Assembly: GCA_907163375.1 (NCBI GenBank)
Contig: CAJQUW010014750.1
Span: 1 to 64,000 of the forward strand
From: Prostheceraeus crozeri
Taxonomy: Eukaryota > Platyhelminthes > Polycladida > Euryleptidae
Reading direction: 5' to 3'
DNA: 64,000 bases
The position numbers were made by a program, and so were the translations under genes. The notes below the pieces were generated by a model. The model saw only the letters and a program-made list of their open reading frames with translations, had not been told where the DNA came from and did no database searches. Within the stretch, counting starts at the first letter, position 1. Each line of letters starts with the position of its first letter. Positions 14,501-27,042 of this stretch are shown here, one piece after another.

Positions 14501-17500
14501 TAAATGTCTATTTTTCTTAAGTTGTCTCCATTTTGTGTCCATAAACAAATATTGATCTACACAAAGTAAAAAATGATTTTAGGAAGCGGAGGGAATTTCA
14601 TTATACATTAAGGAAATTGTGTAGATTACCACCAGCAATCAGGCATAGGTTAAAAAACTGAATATGAAGGAACTATGACGATATTTTGTGCTCGTTCATC
14701 AATATCATTATCTGATCGAATTCGTTTGACCTCGACTTTGCTGGATATGATGCTCGGACTATACATGGCATGAGCTTTATGTTTTATCATCAAACGCATC
14801 ACATGCTTCAATAGATGCAAAAATTTGCGTGAAAATTACAAAGATGTATTTTTATCATTAAGGTATGATAAATTGTTCGTCTATGTTTTGGAAACAATGG
14901 AATGGAAAGTAAGCGCTTCAGCGATGAAACTAAATAAAGCTGATTAACCTAAGCACCAGAACATGCAGAATACATTCAAAATATGCACTACGACGCAGGG
15001 CATTCCCTCCTGAACACCAGATACCGCTGAACAAGTTCTTATTGTGGAATAGAAACAATTGCATGCAGCTGTGATCTTCACTTTCAACTTCAAATGACTG
15101 CATGATCTTCATGAGATGCAAGTATAATATATTAACACAAAAAGCAAACATAAATTTTTAAACATATCAGATTATTGTATCATACATCTACCATATTTGA
15201 ATATCAATTAATTAAAAGTGCAATTGATTACAGTTAGTACAATATTGTTTGGAATCGACATTAGGTAAATTCGCGAGTCAAAAATTCTTGAAGTTGATTC
15301 TTATTAGTCAAATTAGTCACAATGTATTTTGTAAAAAGCTATGATTAAGTTTCGATATGCGGAGGAGAACCGTTTTCTTGCTATTTACTTCCAGAATTTG
15401 AATAATTAACGAGCTGCATCTTACTCAGCTATTTCTCACAGATATTGCTTAAATAGTTGTCTAATTTTTTCACATATATTTTAACAATTAATTTAATTCA
15501 ATTATAATTTCATAAATAATGAATGATACAAACATTTGCTTTACTTTGGCAAGCCAGGCAAAATTATCACGGCAAAGCCTGGATAAGTAAAAGCAGAGAA
15601 ACCTGTTGTGCAGTCCTTCAGCTTGTTCAGCCATTCTTGATATTTTGAGCTAGTTTGGGCCATTCCGAGCCGCTTTAATAAGCCCTTGTAGGGCGAAACG
15701 CAGTGTCTACGGATGCCAAGGAATTTTTGTGCTTAAATAGTTCTAGTCAGAGGACATTTATCTATAGATCTCGTTAATACAAATATACATCATATAAATA
15801 TATAATTTTTCTATAAAAAACGAAGACAAGGTCAATAAAAAATTATACTAAAGAGTTTTCAATTACTTAGTAATTTTCCTTAATTTAAGTCGTATTTCTC
15901 TGTTATTGCATATCAATGGAACATATCCTACGTTATGTAATTTATAATGACAAGATTGTAGTTTAACATCTCTGCACATGCACAGTATCTTTTTACCTTT
16001 ACAGCCCAATATCTCACCTTAAGTCGTGGTGGAAGGGGACGCCTGAGGATTCTGTCGATCTCTGTATCATTTGTTTCATCGTTGGGCTTCAGAGGCACCT
16101 CAAAAGCCACAGATCGTAGTCTGCTTTCTGCAAATATCAATATGTAAAAATTACCTAACTAACTAGGTAATCAATATTATTTTTTCAAAAAAATTCAAGT
16201 CCTTCGCTCAGGCACGCTCATTTCTATTTCCATAAGCAGCGAGCTAAGTAGACAGCTACATATCGTCAATAAGAGTTCACTCACAGCATCATCCATTTCA
16301 ACCTTCACTATTACTCTGTAACAACAAATGCTATAAGCAAATATGCAAAGTTCACCAATTTTTGAAATAAATTGCATTATACCTTGCCTGAGTTTAGGCG
16401 TGAACAGTGCTGCCACTCTGATATTTAGAAAATTCCACGCAGGCGTATTAAACGAAATGTGTTGCATGTAACGCTACATATACTTTACAAAACAGTTTCC
16501 GGTGTAGAAATAGACTCCTCAATTTTTCCTGACGAGTTTTGACTCACCACAACTTCATGTACACGTATGTGTAGGCTGTGTGGTGGCCATGTTCTAATGA
16601 GTTTGATTTTAAATAACAATCTGTGAAGCTGCTTCAATTCTGTTATCATAGATTAGTTCTAAAAAACCACGTAATAAAATGAATCTGACTTTCAAAAACC
16701 TTTGATTGATTAATTAGAGATGTGAATAAATTCCTCCTCAAAATCTGTGAATCAAAATAACAAAAAATATAGGCTTTCAAAGGAAAAAAGAGAAGTTTCA
16801 AGATTGCTTAATGCTAACGCTTTCGCTGAAGCGCACAGGAGCCATGCGTCTATTGTCACAAAGTCATCAAATGGATTGATTAACTGATCTCATCAATCGG
16901 AACTGCGAAGATGTCATTCCAATCATTTCTGAACAGCGTTTTAGACTCATTGACGCTCCTGTAGACATTCATGCGTGTGTCTCCATGATATAGTACCGGT
17001 ACCATAGTTAATATAGCTTGGTATAAAGCTTATATTTCAAAATAATAAAGCTTATTATAGCAGGTACCTTCCCACATTGTTTATAGCCGCAATTGATTGG
17101 GTACCTTATTAAACCAAAGTTATTCTGAGATTTACTGCGATGCTAAAAATATCTCAGATTGCGCGCGCTTTAGAGGTAAAAAAACGAAGTCCCATTCAAT
17201 CTTTGACAAAACCTCTGGGATTCCCACGGATGTGAAAAAATAGCTTCGCGATGTTTTCAATTCGTATTATGGTATTGATTCAACAGCCAAGCTTATGTTT
17301 TTCAGTTTTGAGTCATTGATGCTAATAACTTAACATTTTTTAAAAAATGGAACTGCACGAATGTGCCCCACCGATGTGTGAGCGATTGCCACACCAATGT
17401 GTGAACGAATGTGCCCCGTATCGTTTCTTGTTACTAAAATCGCAATTTCTTCCGATGAAGGGCAGATTGAGGCAGTCGTGAATCAATGTTGTATATTAAG

Positions 17501-20474
17501 CTAAATTCATAGCGGAAAAAATTTGGAGATTGTGCTTTGAACCTTTCCGAAGCAACGCTTAAGGAGCACAAAAACACGTAAAAATCAAAAATTTCGGAAA
17601 AAGGTCAAAAAGTCATTTCGTGACTTAACGGAATGTTAGTAGCACGACGTCTGATGATTTTCCAGGCATGGAAGAAGATGAAGCTAATGAATAACATATC
17701 TTCATGCGAAGTTAATTCGATCAATTATTCTCACGCAAACTGCAATGAACGAATGTGCCCCACTCTCCCCTACTGTATATTCTTATGGAAAATAGGAAAC
17801 AATGCAAAATTCATGATACGATATAAAATTATATGATATTCCTTACAGACAGGGATGTGGAGTCGGAGTCGGAGTCCTATCAAATGATAGGACTCCAGAC
17901 TCCGGCCTATAACTAGACCCGAAACAAAAAATATTAATCCACGTCGAGTTGAGTGGCGAATTATTTATCCTCGTGGAGCCGAGTCGCATCCATCCAACTT
18001 GAAGCGACATTTGATAAACTTTCATCGAAAATGATTGATAATTGATACATCAGTGATCACTAAAAATAGGTTCAGGCAAGCCTTTAATGATCTATGATGT
18101 AGGTTACCAGTTCTTTTTTAAAAAAATAGGCTATATATACTTGCCGCCAGGAGTCGGAGTCCTATCAACCCCCGCAGTCGGAGTCCTATCAAAATGATAG
18201 GACTCCGCATCCCTGCTTGCAGATCATATACAAGTATTATCATTATTTCCCTTCACGCGCCTCTTCAAAATCCCACGCATTTCACGCAGAAATAAATTTT
18301 TTCAAGCACTTCGTGAATTTACGCAGGAGTGGCAGCACTGGGCGTGAACTAGGCTCAAGTAGGTCCTCCGGAAGAAAAAACACTCCAACGCAAGGCTACT
18401 GCAGCGTGCGGTGCATTTTAATGAAGAATGATTTGCAAAAAATCTTTCTTGAAATCTTTTGCATGACTGATTGCATGACATTCTTAAAACATTAAATTAA
18501 GTCAAATGAGTATGCAAGAACACTGTATAACTGACCATAACAAGGTCATAAAGTGAACACATCTAAGTCATCAAGTAAACACATGATCTAAAGTCACTTT
18601 CTGCAATGCTTTACTAAAATCATAATTCAGAAATCAAGAATATTTTACCTACTTTTGGATACATGTACTTTCGAATTTCAATGAAAGTGTAAGCTTCCAT
18701 TTTTGGAAACTGTGTCCTACACGCTGTAACTGCTCGCTATGTCTGAAATTTGTTAAAGAAAGAAGCGATCTCATTCGTGATCATTAGAAATCAGTTCAAG
18801 TAATAGATTAATCTCTGAAAGGACAATGTCATGTAAGCGACATTTTTTTGGAAATAGGATTTTTGCGATTGTAGAATCTATATTGTCATCCCTAAAACAT
18901 TCGCTAAGTTATATATATGATAATTAACTGAAAAGTTAACAAAATACGTATACGCTACTACGTCACTTCAGGGCGGATTATGGATTAATTGTTCGAACAA
19001 CATTTAACAGTTACCCTACTGGTGAATCTTTGAATACATTGAATAGAAGATGATAGTTAACAAGAAATTCTGAGTAGTTATCTTTAGCTTGAAGAGATAC
19101 GAACACGTGAACTACTTGTCATTAATAAAGACATAATCCAATGGAGTTCATGTAAAGTGTAAGTAGAGCTTGAAAATCATGGTTTGTCTGCAAAACATTA
19201 AAAACATGCTTATTCATTCCTTGAGCAATGACATACGATGATTTACTTACACAAACTAATTGATATTGCTTTGATTACATGCATCATGCATTACCTCTCT
19301 CCATAAGTGTCTTTGCTGATGTTGAGATGGATTGGATAGTCATTAATTGCTCATTCTTCCGATGACATTCATTATCACATGTATTTTTCTAAATGTAATA
19401 TGATTCTGATATCAATTTAATTGCTGTATTGTCAAAGGAACATAAATAACAGTTTTTGAACTGCTTTTAAAAGCCAGGACCTTAAGCATATTTATAACCG
19501 TGTCTTGTGTATTGTTCAAGACGTTGCTTTCGAAAATGGCTATAAAGCATCCTCTTAAACATGAGTTTTATGCTTAGCTATAAACATAGAGGCAAAATAA
19601 ATGGTTCTTTAGGGATTGGCGCTTTAACAACCAACTGCCAGGAAGAAGATGCGCCCTCTAACGGTCTCCATAATCGATCGAGCCATAGTCTTGCAAGGTA
19701 TCGCTTTGATGAGTTATACCGTGATATTGATACTACGATACCATGCTGTGTTGCAGGCTGCGCTGTAGAGAAATTCACCACTGCTGCTCCAACTTTCTCA
19801 CAAAGGCAGATTCAAAATCACTTGTTTTGAGAGCAACTTGGTCAAGGGCTTGCAATTTGATTGGAATCCTGCTTGCTTCTGTGGAAGGATATTTCAACGA
19901 TCACTAGAAAACTGCTGCATATTATTCGTTCGAAACCTTTCAAGGGTACTCATAGAAAGGCTAATCGGTCGATCGCTGTTGAGAATATTAGCAGCTTTCT
20001 CGGTTTAAGAGATAGATTCAGGTCCAGTGACCCATATCAGGTGTCTCTGTCAACTTATCATCCGATAATGAATGCTAAAACTAATCAATAAAGTGTATAA
20101 ATGACAAACGTGCGAAATCAACCATGCATTTGATAAAGAATGAAAAAAGTAAAATATATAAGCTAGGGGTTCTATAAAAAGAAATCAAACACAAGTCGTG
20201 CTGTCATTCGAGTTATACCTGATTGAAAAGTAGTGCCTCGATGATCTCTTTCATTAGAAGCAGTTGCACAATCAGAAGAAAGAGCATCAGGTGGGTGGTT
20301 TTGGTTTAGCACAAGGTTGTCATTAGTAGGGGTGTTAGACATTTTTATACCCTGTTTAACTGGTTGGATGATTTCCGCTTCTTTTGACTCCACTTTCTTC
20401 GTTACATTACTCGAAGGTGCTGCTTCTGGACGTGGTGTACTTGCTGGTACTCCCTTTGAATTACCACAACCCAT
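2279..20474 (-). CDS. STMND1: Stathmin-domain protein, STMND1-like (six exons, complete)
   Basis: Six coding exons on the minus strand: 20474-20219, 16127-16018, 11457-11371, 8709-8494, 6160-6073 and 2505-2279. All have AG acceptors and GT donors (gtataa, gtgaga, gtgagt, gtaaat, gtaagt). Phases match at every junction and give 984 nt, 327 aa plus stop. The protein starts MGCGNSK, so Gly2 and Cys3 are a myristoylation/palmitoylation signal as in human STMND1 (starts MGCG). Residues about 87-250 form the stathmin-like region: SVAFEVPL near 92, a PLPPRLK segment at the end of exon 2, then PSLTADQLEEKLKRAEDKRKR, matching the stathmin helix that begins SLEEIQKKLEAAEERRK, then a long charged helix in exon 4. 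The tail is Ser-rich with three MSSG motifs. Stathmins bind tubulin; whether this divergent member does is inference. Human STMND1 is slightly shorter. The family assignment rests on recalled sequence, not a search. Confidence 0.88.
3184..3606. mobile_element. 423-bp MITE with 8-bp TSD (hAT-type)
   Basis: Terminal inverted repeats GGATCTTTTCCGTTATACCC at 3184 and its reverse complement ending at 3606, flanked on both sides by the identical 8-bp duplication TAGAATAG (3176-3183 and 3607-3614). Secondary inverted blocks (AAGCCCCCTCCACT and AGTGGAGGGGGCTT) lie inside. There is no coding capacity. An 8-bp TSD suggests mobilisation by a hAT transposase. It lies in STMND1-like intron 5. Confidence 0.87.
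5085..5925. repeat. Long palindromic repeat, copy 2
   Basis: Shares blocks with 132-1310 in both orientations. Positions about 5110-5210 are the reverse complement of about 825-900 (GAGTCGACACTCTAC). Positions 5290-5520 are the reverse complement of about 480-725. Positions 5533-5680 match about 933-1080 directly (TGATATGATCACGCTTAA). Mixed orientation fits a foldback element whose arms are interchangeable. It lies in STMND1-like intron 5. Confidence 0.6.
6073..6160 (-). CDS. STMND1: STMND1-like exon 5
   Basis: 88 nt; acceptor ggtttcag, donor A|gtaagt. Encodes the end of the helix (AKKIREIDELVDYEIERYD) and an Asp/Asn/Gly-rich linker. It leaves one base of a Thr codon completed by exon 6. Confidence 0.82.
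6700..7045. repeat. Unclassified repeat-like patch with CCGCGGTCA motifs
   Basis: TCCGCGGTCA recurs at about 6747 and 6769, followed by the inverted TTTGACCGCG at 6780. The patch is richer in CpG than its surroundings and carries a short open frame (92 codons) with no recognisable motif. Probably a decayed mobile element in STMND1-like intron 4. Confidence 0.35.
7536..7720. repeat. Perfect inverted repeat: 84-bp arms, 17-nt loop
   Basis: Arms 7536-7619 and 7637-7720 are exact reverse complements by my reading (outer ends ATAAATATATGAAAAACAGG and its complement). The loop is T-rich. If transcribed it would form an 84-bp perfect duplex. It could be a young foldback MITE, an siRNA-type hairpin, or a recent inverted duplication. 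It lies in STMND1-like intron 4. Confidence 0.92.
8494..8709 (-). CDS. STMND1: STMND1-like exon 4 (long charged helix)
   Basis: 216 nt, 72 codons, phase 0 at both ends; acceptor catcttag, donor AAAAG|gtaaat. It encodes an almost uninterrupted charged alpha helix with a short poly-Gln run (QQQQ) and the motif SADRNRELRLQEVQEKQR, matching the NREAQMAAKLERLREK stretch of stathmin. Confidence 0.87.
11371..11457 (-). CDS. STMND1: STMND1-like exon 3 (core stathmin motif)
   Basis: 87 nt, phase 0 at both ends. Acceptor ctttcag, donor AGG|gtgagt. Encodes 29 residues including SLTADQLEEKLKRAEDK, the clearest stathmin-family signature in the gene (compare SLEEIQKKLEAAEER in stathmin). Confidence 0.88.
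11700..11795. repeat. Short CGCTCCGCGCTC repeat cluster
   Basis: Three copies of a GCGCTCCG(CGCTC) motif lie within about 90 bp (near 11708, 11742 and 11775) in A+T-rich intron sequence. Likely an end of a decayed mobile element; no partner end was found. Confidence 0.35.
15545..15725. repeat. Dispersed repeat (SINE-like), copy A
   Basis: The reverse complement of about 15545-15610 matches 38775-38835 (GGACTGC(A/G)CAACAG, then TTATCC(A)GGCTTT). Separately CCAAGGAATTTT(T)GTGCTTAAAT at 15717 matches 38879 directly. Two diverged copies in unrelated introns indicate a dispersed repeat; its class is uncertain. Confidence 0.5.
16018..16127 (-). CDS. STMND1: STMND1-like exon 2 (start of stathmin-like region)
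   Basis: 110 nt, acceptor tatttgcag, donor AAG|gtgaga. It completes a GAA codon begun in exon 1 and encodes a segment with SVAFEVPL and RRPLPPRLK. This corresponds to the motif before the stathmin helix in STMND1 (KPPARLK in the human protein as I recall it). Confidence 0.85.
17340..17775. mobile_element. Partial DNA element with terminal CTCTCCCCTACTG
   Basis: The right end reads CCCCACTCTCCCCTACTG at 17775, so on the minus strand it starts CAGTAGGGGAGAGTGGGGC, a terminus type seen in non-autonomous DNA transposons. The motif CGAATGTGCCCC occurs three times (about 17357, 17408 and 17750). No matching left terminus was found, so the element is partial or its left end has decayed. Confidence 0.45.
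17850..18215. mobile_element. Non-autonomous hAT element, 366 bp
   Basis: Ends CAGGGATGTGGAGTCGGAGT (17850) and ...GACTCCGCATCCCTG (18215) are inverted repeats of hAT type. The flanks CTTACAGA (17842-17849) and CTTGCAGA (18216-18223) are an 8-bp target duplication with one mismatch. Subterminal GGAGTCGGAGTC and GATAGGACTCC repeats occur at both ends. No transposase. It lies in STMND1-like intron 1. Confidence 0.88.
20219..20474 (-). CDS. STMND1: STMND1-like exon 1 (start exon)
   Basis: Encodes residues 1-85 plus the first base of codon 86. Start ATG is at 20474, in context acagATATGG. The donor TCAG|gtataac follows. The N-terminus MGCGNSK carries dual acylation residues; the rest is Pro/Ser/Asn-rich and probably disordered. 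A 3' splice-site consensus (tttcttacag) ends 2 nt before the ATG, so the 5' UTR is either on an upstream exon or supplied by trans-splicing. No TATA box is obvious upstream. Confidence 0.8.
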
Positions 20475-23400
20475 ATCTGTAAGAAATTACATTCATTTTA
20501 ACAAAGCAAATTTGAATCACAATATTGTCATGGAATTTAGCATACTTGTATAAGTTTCTATAAAAACTTTCAGATTTATGAATGTGTACAATTTATATTC
20601 AGTTTCACACCGACATCTGACAAATTGAAAAATTTTAAATATGATAAATACTCACAATTAATAAACTTCCTTGAATGAAATAAGACAGAATTATAACATC
20701 TTGGGCTAAACTTGATCATAAATGATTTTAGTGGAAAATATGATAAATGAATTCTAAGCATATCTTCATATAACCTTAAGGAGCCATTTTCAGCATAGAA
20801 TTGCAATTTGAGTGTATGAATACAAACAAGTGAAGATACAGCCCCAATCTTAATACTTCAAAATACTTTCTTTATTAAATTTGACTTATTGCAAAATGCA
20901 AAATCAACGATTGTGGAAAATATGTTCTCTTAGGGGTAGCAAATTTGAGCAAGTGAAGATGTGAAGATCGTAGATGCGCACATGTTGTGCCGACTTTTGA
21001 TCGGACAATCATTTTCTTTTGACAAATAACTCATGACAATTTACAATATTTCACTGAAGCAACAGCTGACCGCGGACATTTTAAAATACATGCACATTTA
21101 ATGAAAGCTTGGGATGAAATTGACGCTTACTGATAATTTCAAATTCCCGTAAGCTAATGTAGAAAATCAATAAAGTATATTATTCTTCTACATGGTTGTA
21201 TAGCGTCGGTAATCTTCAATACTGTAAACGTTACAATATGTCCAGCCAGGGAGATGAACGACTTAAATTTCAATATTACACACATCATGTCATTTTAGGT
21301 ACTTTAATTCAAGTTTCAACACAAAAAGATGTGCTACACAATAGCCTCATTCGGTGAATTTTCATCCGGTATCGCATCTATCAAGTGATGCTGGTAGCTT
21401 TAAACCATTGGAAATTTCGCGTGAGATTTTTATTTGATGTTAGGTGCGAGATACTATAAGTTAGCGCTACTTGTTGATATCACAAGAAAAAAAATCAAAA
21501 TCGCAAGTCAATTTTTTCCATGACTTTTGTCTCAGTTGGATATGTGCAATTTAAATATGTCGAATTTTTTAATTCAGTCGAATTCTTCATCGGTTAGCAG
21601 GGGCGTCGTCAAGGGGGTGTTGTGTCGCCCTAGCGTTCGTTTTTAATTAATACGAGTACAGAGGCCTTGCAATGCATTAACATTCAATTTTTGTAGTTAT
21701 ATTTCCAGTCTGAATATGGGTAGCAGATTAAATTCGTGCAAATTTAAGTACAAAAGTAACAAGGTTGAAACCTTTGCGATACATCAACTGTATCACTGAC
21801 AACCTGCTAATCAGTACAGAAACTTGAAAAGCAACGAAATGAAACGTCCTTTGCAAAAATAAGATCTCTGGAAGATCTCGCTGCTATGGAATGTAATCAA
21901 ATGGAATAGCACACTTGTATAATGATACGAGCTGCAAGTAGCCAAAAAAACAAGTCTTGTGTCTATCGCACGTAGGCATTGATATGATTTTATGGAGACC
22001 ACTCTAATCTCGAAAAATCCTGGCTACGCTGTCAGTTAGGAAACATAATGTTTGATAATTAATATTATTTCATACAACAACCATCAACTACGAAAGGATA
22101 GTGACTGTAACAGGCATAGAGTGGGTAATCAATAGAGTGGAAACTAAAACTAACTTCTTTATTAGACACCTTTTACTAATGAAACATACATCAAAAGTCA
22201 TCATTTTTTGAATAAATAACAGTCAATGAAGCAAGTTTAGTGAAAAAACACCTAAAGTGCAAGTACATGTTAGATTCGAAATCGTTCGCCATCGTAGTCC
22301 GACAACAAACTGGAAATGTCTTGAACTGGAAATACGTGCAGTGTGATTGATGTACATGTACAGTGTTTCCGTGAAATGCGACTTTTACTGAGTCAACAGG
22401 GATTGCGTCACCTCACCCCCCATCTCAATATACATTCGATCATTGAAAGTACACCTCATAGTTTCCTATCACAGAGAATTGCAACAGCGCGGAGTAGTGG
22501 GCGGTGGAAAGTCCCGTGCAGCCTGGTGATGTAGTGAATATTTTGTATCATCACTTTATGCTGTGACTTTACATCGGATCCGAATTCCGAACTTCTATCG
22601 AGCCTGGATAAGGAAAATCAGCAGTAACAGCGAATGAATAATTCTGTTATCATTGTTCCTGAATATTTTCTTGATGACTTCGAGGCCGAATGGTGTGCTA
22701 CGCTAAGATAATGAGCGAAGAATACTAATAATTTAGCAAACTGATAATAAGACAGGAATAGCTTACGTGCTTGTCATTGCATTATCCGCTGTTTATGAGT
22801 CACACGTTGTTTATCCGTAGTCTTGATGCACGAAATATGATTCATAGATACTTTGTTAACTAGAAACTCGATTACCTCCTACAGGTATTTGTAGGTTTAT
22901 TAGGACTGAGAAAATTAAGCTCCTTCTAGATTTCATTTCAAGCTTGTTAGATTCCTGAAGGAGACCAGTTCATCAACATGACTGTGTAAAATCGTATCTA
23001 TTCTACTATTATTTTCCTTATTACTATTATTCTACCTACTTTTGTTCTCAAATAATTCACTTATCAAATTTCGCATAAACTAAAAATGTGTTACTCTCTT
23101 TCTACAATCATAGAACAGGAAGTAAAGCCATGTTGACGAGCATACGATTCACCATCATCAGTTATGAAATTTCGGTTCTCATTCTTATTTTACTAAACCA
23201 CGATTTTCGAAACCATATTTAAGTGTATTTCGAGATGAAGAATTAAATTTTCACAGAACATGCAAGCAATATAGAAGCACTAGGGCTTCCTAGACATAAT
23301 CTTATCGTCCAACATTGAAAGACATCAAAAATTTCTCCTATCTGTCTACATTATAACACTCATGATAAGCAGTCACCAGCAGTAGTGAAAATCTTCAAAT

Positions 23401-26400
23401 CAATATTGATAGAATCGCAGACCTTTAATCGATACGTCGAGGGTAGATTTAGTATTCTTAATAATGTGACAGACATTTGGATTGTGGAATAACTGCGGTG
23501 GGAGTTACCACTCTGTCAAGTCCCTACTCTATGGTGACAGGTAAGGAATTGCACAAATTGGTGAGAGCTGAGTAAATTTGATGAAGTACCTTACGCTGGG
23601 CCTATGCAGTTTTTGATTTTGTAATTTAGGTAGCGAATTTCCTTGAAAATGCTTCATTTGTCATCTATATATCCACAATCAAGAATTAAGTGATGGAAAG
23701 AAAACCACAGAAAGACTAATCATGAAATTAACATTCTATGTTGCATTGATGCAAAATATATGAAGGGCCGAAACTGCAAGCATTACCTATAGATGCATTA
23801 TGAAAATAGACTTTGCAAGTGGAAATATTCTAATGTAAAAAAGCCCACAGAATCGGCTTTGACGATCCTCTGGGGTTCGCTTCAAGGCCATTGAGTCCAG
23901 TTAACTGTACCTTACGGGTATTCTCGAGTCAAACTTTGAATGGGAATAGGATAACGAGGAGAGTCAACCCACGTTAGTACATCGCAGGTAAAAGAAGAAT
24001 AAGGCCGTTAACAATTGAATGAGCATTCCAAAAATCACGAAACCTTCCTACTTTGGAAGGACAGGTATTTTTACGCTGTCAGGAGAAGCAATATCAATTT
24101 TTTGTGAGATTTAGCATTTCAAAGACTTAATTATGAAAACTTAATTATCAAACAAAAAATTCTATCTTGATTGATTATGTGATGAATTTCAATCATGTCA
24201 AGATAATCGCTTGTTGTCAAATATCTCAGGTTACAGATGCTATAGTTCAACCTGACATATAGTCATAAATTTGAAGTTGCACATTTGATGCAATATGTCA
24301 AGAGACAAATGACCTATGGATTTATTCTGCCTATTTTTGAGCGATGTACGTGTACAAGAAATTTTATAAGCAATTATAGCACGATATAATAGATTCGTTC
24401 ATCTTTTTCCTCCAAAAATAGGCTACAGTTTCATCGACCAAAAAGGTTCACGTATCTTCTAATGCATGAATCTGTTAATCTAAATTCAGTGGTATTGAAT
24501 GTAATGTTCATGTCCCAAAATGTAAGTGTGCATTTAAGATTATGAACCATGTCTTGCAGTATCTTGGAGCGAAATGAAACTGTTTCTCGTATTGAGAAAT
24601 CAATGATTTACAGACAAAAACGCAGTGCAACGAATTGATACATATTTTTGTTGCATTGAGTAATTTCGAATATCTTGTTTTGTTGCTGAGAAACATAAGG
24701 TGTTGTGCTAGACATGGACAAATATCGTGACGGCTCAGCCGTTCAGTAGCCAGGAGACCAAATTTGTGCCGGTTCAGCTGTTTATATATACTGTCTTTGA
24801 CCAAAGTTTGTTTCTACTTCAGAGTTTTATTAGAAATTCGATGAAAGATAGCTAAAACTAAAAGAATCTACCACAATTATGAAAGAAGACATATTTTGAA
24901 ATATGCTGAAGTTGCATGCGTTACCTGATATCGTAGTGAAGCTATAGAAATGCTGCTTACTGTCAAATTTGGGTGAATAATTCTGGTGTCGCGTTTCAAA
25001 GCAAAAAAGTAACAATCGTTGCTAAAGCAAATTCGTATCTATGTACTAAAACAACAAATATATCTTCCGCACTTACTTGCTACGACTAGGAAGGGGCGTG
25101 AAACAATCAAAGAACGTCGAAAATTCATCATAAGAAACCCTCGCTTATGTCAAGTGTAACAATCTGGTTTTATTTCTGTAGTAGTCGATCATCAGAAATG
25201 ATCCTCAATCAATGACAATGATAGAAGCTGAACCAAAGCAGTCAAAGCGAAGCTGGTTGTCTAAATCTCTTGCACTCACGCACCCATCGCATGTGTATAT
25301 TGGGACAGTCATCCCTCTCTGGCTGCATGTTGTTCCAAATATTCCAGAACAAACGCATATATCTTCCATACTTTAAATGCAATATAGAGTTGCTTGCAAT
25401 CACATGGCACTAAAGAGGATTAGACTAATGTGGTAATAAGATCATGATGCTCATGATATGTAGTCATTCTGAAGTAGTCCAACAAACAAATGATTCCATG
25501 AATAAGTGTGTGTCCTGTCCAAGTTGCAAGAGCAGTGTAGGGAACCACATTTTTAGCTGCCATGCTTCAGTTGCAAACTAGCCTATCGCAAAATTAGTCA
25601 AATTTCAAATCAAGCAAGGACAGGCATCGTCAAACACAGAGTTCTATCCTCATTTCCATGGATGCAATCTCAAACAAATCTGCACATGATCTGCTCAATG
25701 ATATTGGTGCTGGTTGTTCATTTACAATGATTCTGCCGACAAAGCATTGATGATGTATTTAGTTTTAATAAGCCGAACTGAGACCCGTTCAAATATTTCC
25801 AGCTGCATTACAGGCGTATATCCTTAACATGCGAAGATGTTTTATAACTTTTCTCATTGCTTGATGACTAATGGATACTTGTAGACGGCAACAAATTTTG
25901 CACGTATTAGTGAAGATGAACTTTTTGTGCGTCATTGCATTTTTAATCAGGAATTTAGGGTTCATTAATGTTGGTTGTTTATGATGCTTCGCCAAGCCAT
26001 CTGCGTTGATTATCATATGGATCGCCAATCTTGGAAAACAGCATTTCAATTACTGCATAGATTGTGTAGAAGCGTCATTTTGAGAGAATATGTGTAAATG
26101 AGCTGTTGCCAAGGCCATGTACTAAATGACAGTGTAGCAACGATGCATAGTTCGATATGTATGAAATTACAATTATCTTAACAGGTAGACCACGGTTCTT
26201 GAGATTTGACGATTGACGATTATTCGTATCGATGATTTTAGTTTAATTTGTACCGGTAACTGTTTTCAGAAATTTAAAGAGTACATGATTCAGCATTTCA
26301 GCAGCGATACGATGCTGCTCGCATTCATTATGAAAACAGCTGTCACAGCGAATGTGAATGAAAGTATCGATGTTGAAAATTTAATTGGAATTGATGAGCA

Positions 26401-26570
26401 AAGAAAATTTAGGAACTCATTATCATCTGCCAATTGATGACAAAGTGAACACATTCGATCAACATACAGCGTGTTTTGCATCGAGCTCCCACAGTAGTAG
26501 TTCCTATCGCAATACGTGATATATGAAAAAACTGCGACTTTTACTCATGTGTTTGCAAGCGTGTGTGAAG
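20475..26570. other. Intergenic A+T-rich DNA, no supported gene
   Basis: Upstream flank of the STMND1-like gene. Only short scattered open frames without recognisable motifs. A GC-richer patch at about 22325-22620 and a GGGGCGTCGTCAAGGGGGTG string at about 21600 (possibly a decayed element terminus) are the only local features. An upstream non-coding exon of the STMND1-like gene could lie here but cannot be placed. Confidence 0.5.
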
Positions 26571-26576
26571 TTAGCG

Positions 26577-27042
26577 GAACCAATTTTATCTTCAAACTTC
26601 AATTTCTCACTAACGACTGTGAATTTGTGTAATCGGACCCTACATTCAAGATCAGTAGGCTGAAATTGACAAAGAAAGGTTGCTTCGAAAAGAATCACGC
26701 AGTTATAAAAAAAATGGATCCGTTGGGTATTTCCGCTAACTTCAGAAACGTATATTAGGATTTTTACCATAATACCGTTTTTTGACTACATTGTGAAAAA
26801 TGAAGGTATTTTAGTAATCAGCGCAGCAAGTTGTATCAGGAAGTGACAATGCGAGATATACTGTGCGTAACAGCAAAGCTAAAAAGTTGGTGACACCAAC
26901 TTCACAACCGAACCACTTTTATCTGTAAACTTGAATTTCTCAATACGACTGCTAATTTGTGGAATTCGAGGTCAGATTTGTGATCAGGTTGATATTGAAA
27001 AACGGAGGCAAAAGTTGTTTTGATTAGAATCTCACTGAAATA
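26577..27042. repeat. Diverged tandem duplication, period about 330 bp
   Basis: The block at 26577-26700 (GAACCAATTTTATCTTCAAACTTCAATTTCTC...) recurs at 26912-27042 (GAACCACTTTTATCTGTAAACTTGAATTTCTC...) in the same order, including GAATTTGTG(T/G)AAT, GATCAGGTTGATATTGA-type and AGAATC(A/T)C(G/T) segments. Substantial divergence implies an old event. No gene content recognised. Confidence 0.6.

Noticed and set aside
19561-19830. 89-codon plus-strand open frame in STMND1-like intron 1
   Set aside because: Average composition apart from a GCGCCCTCTAACGG string often seen in mobile elements; no recognisable protein motif.
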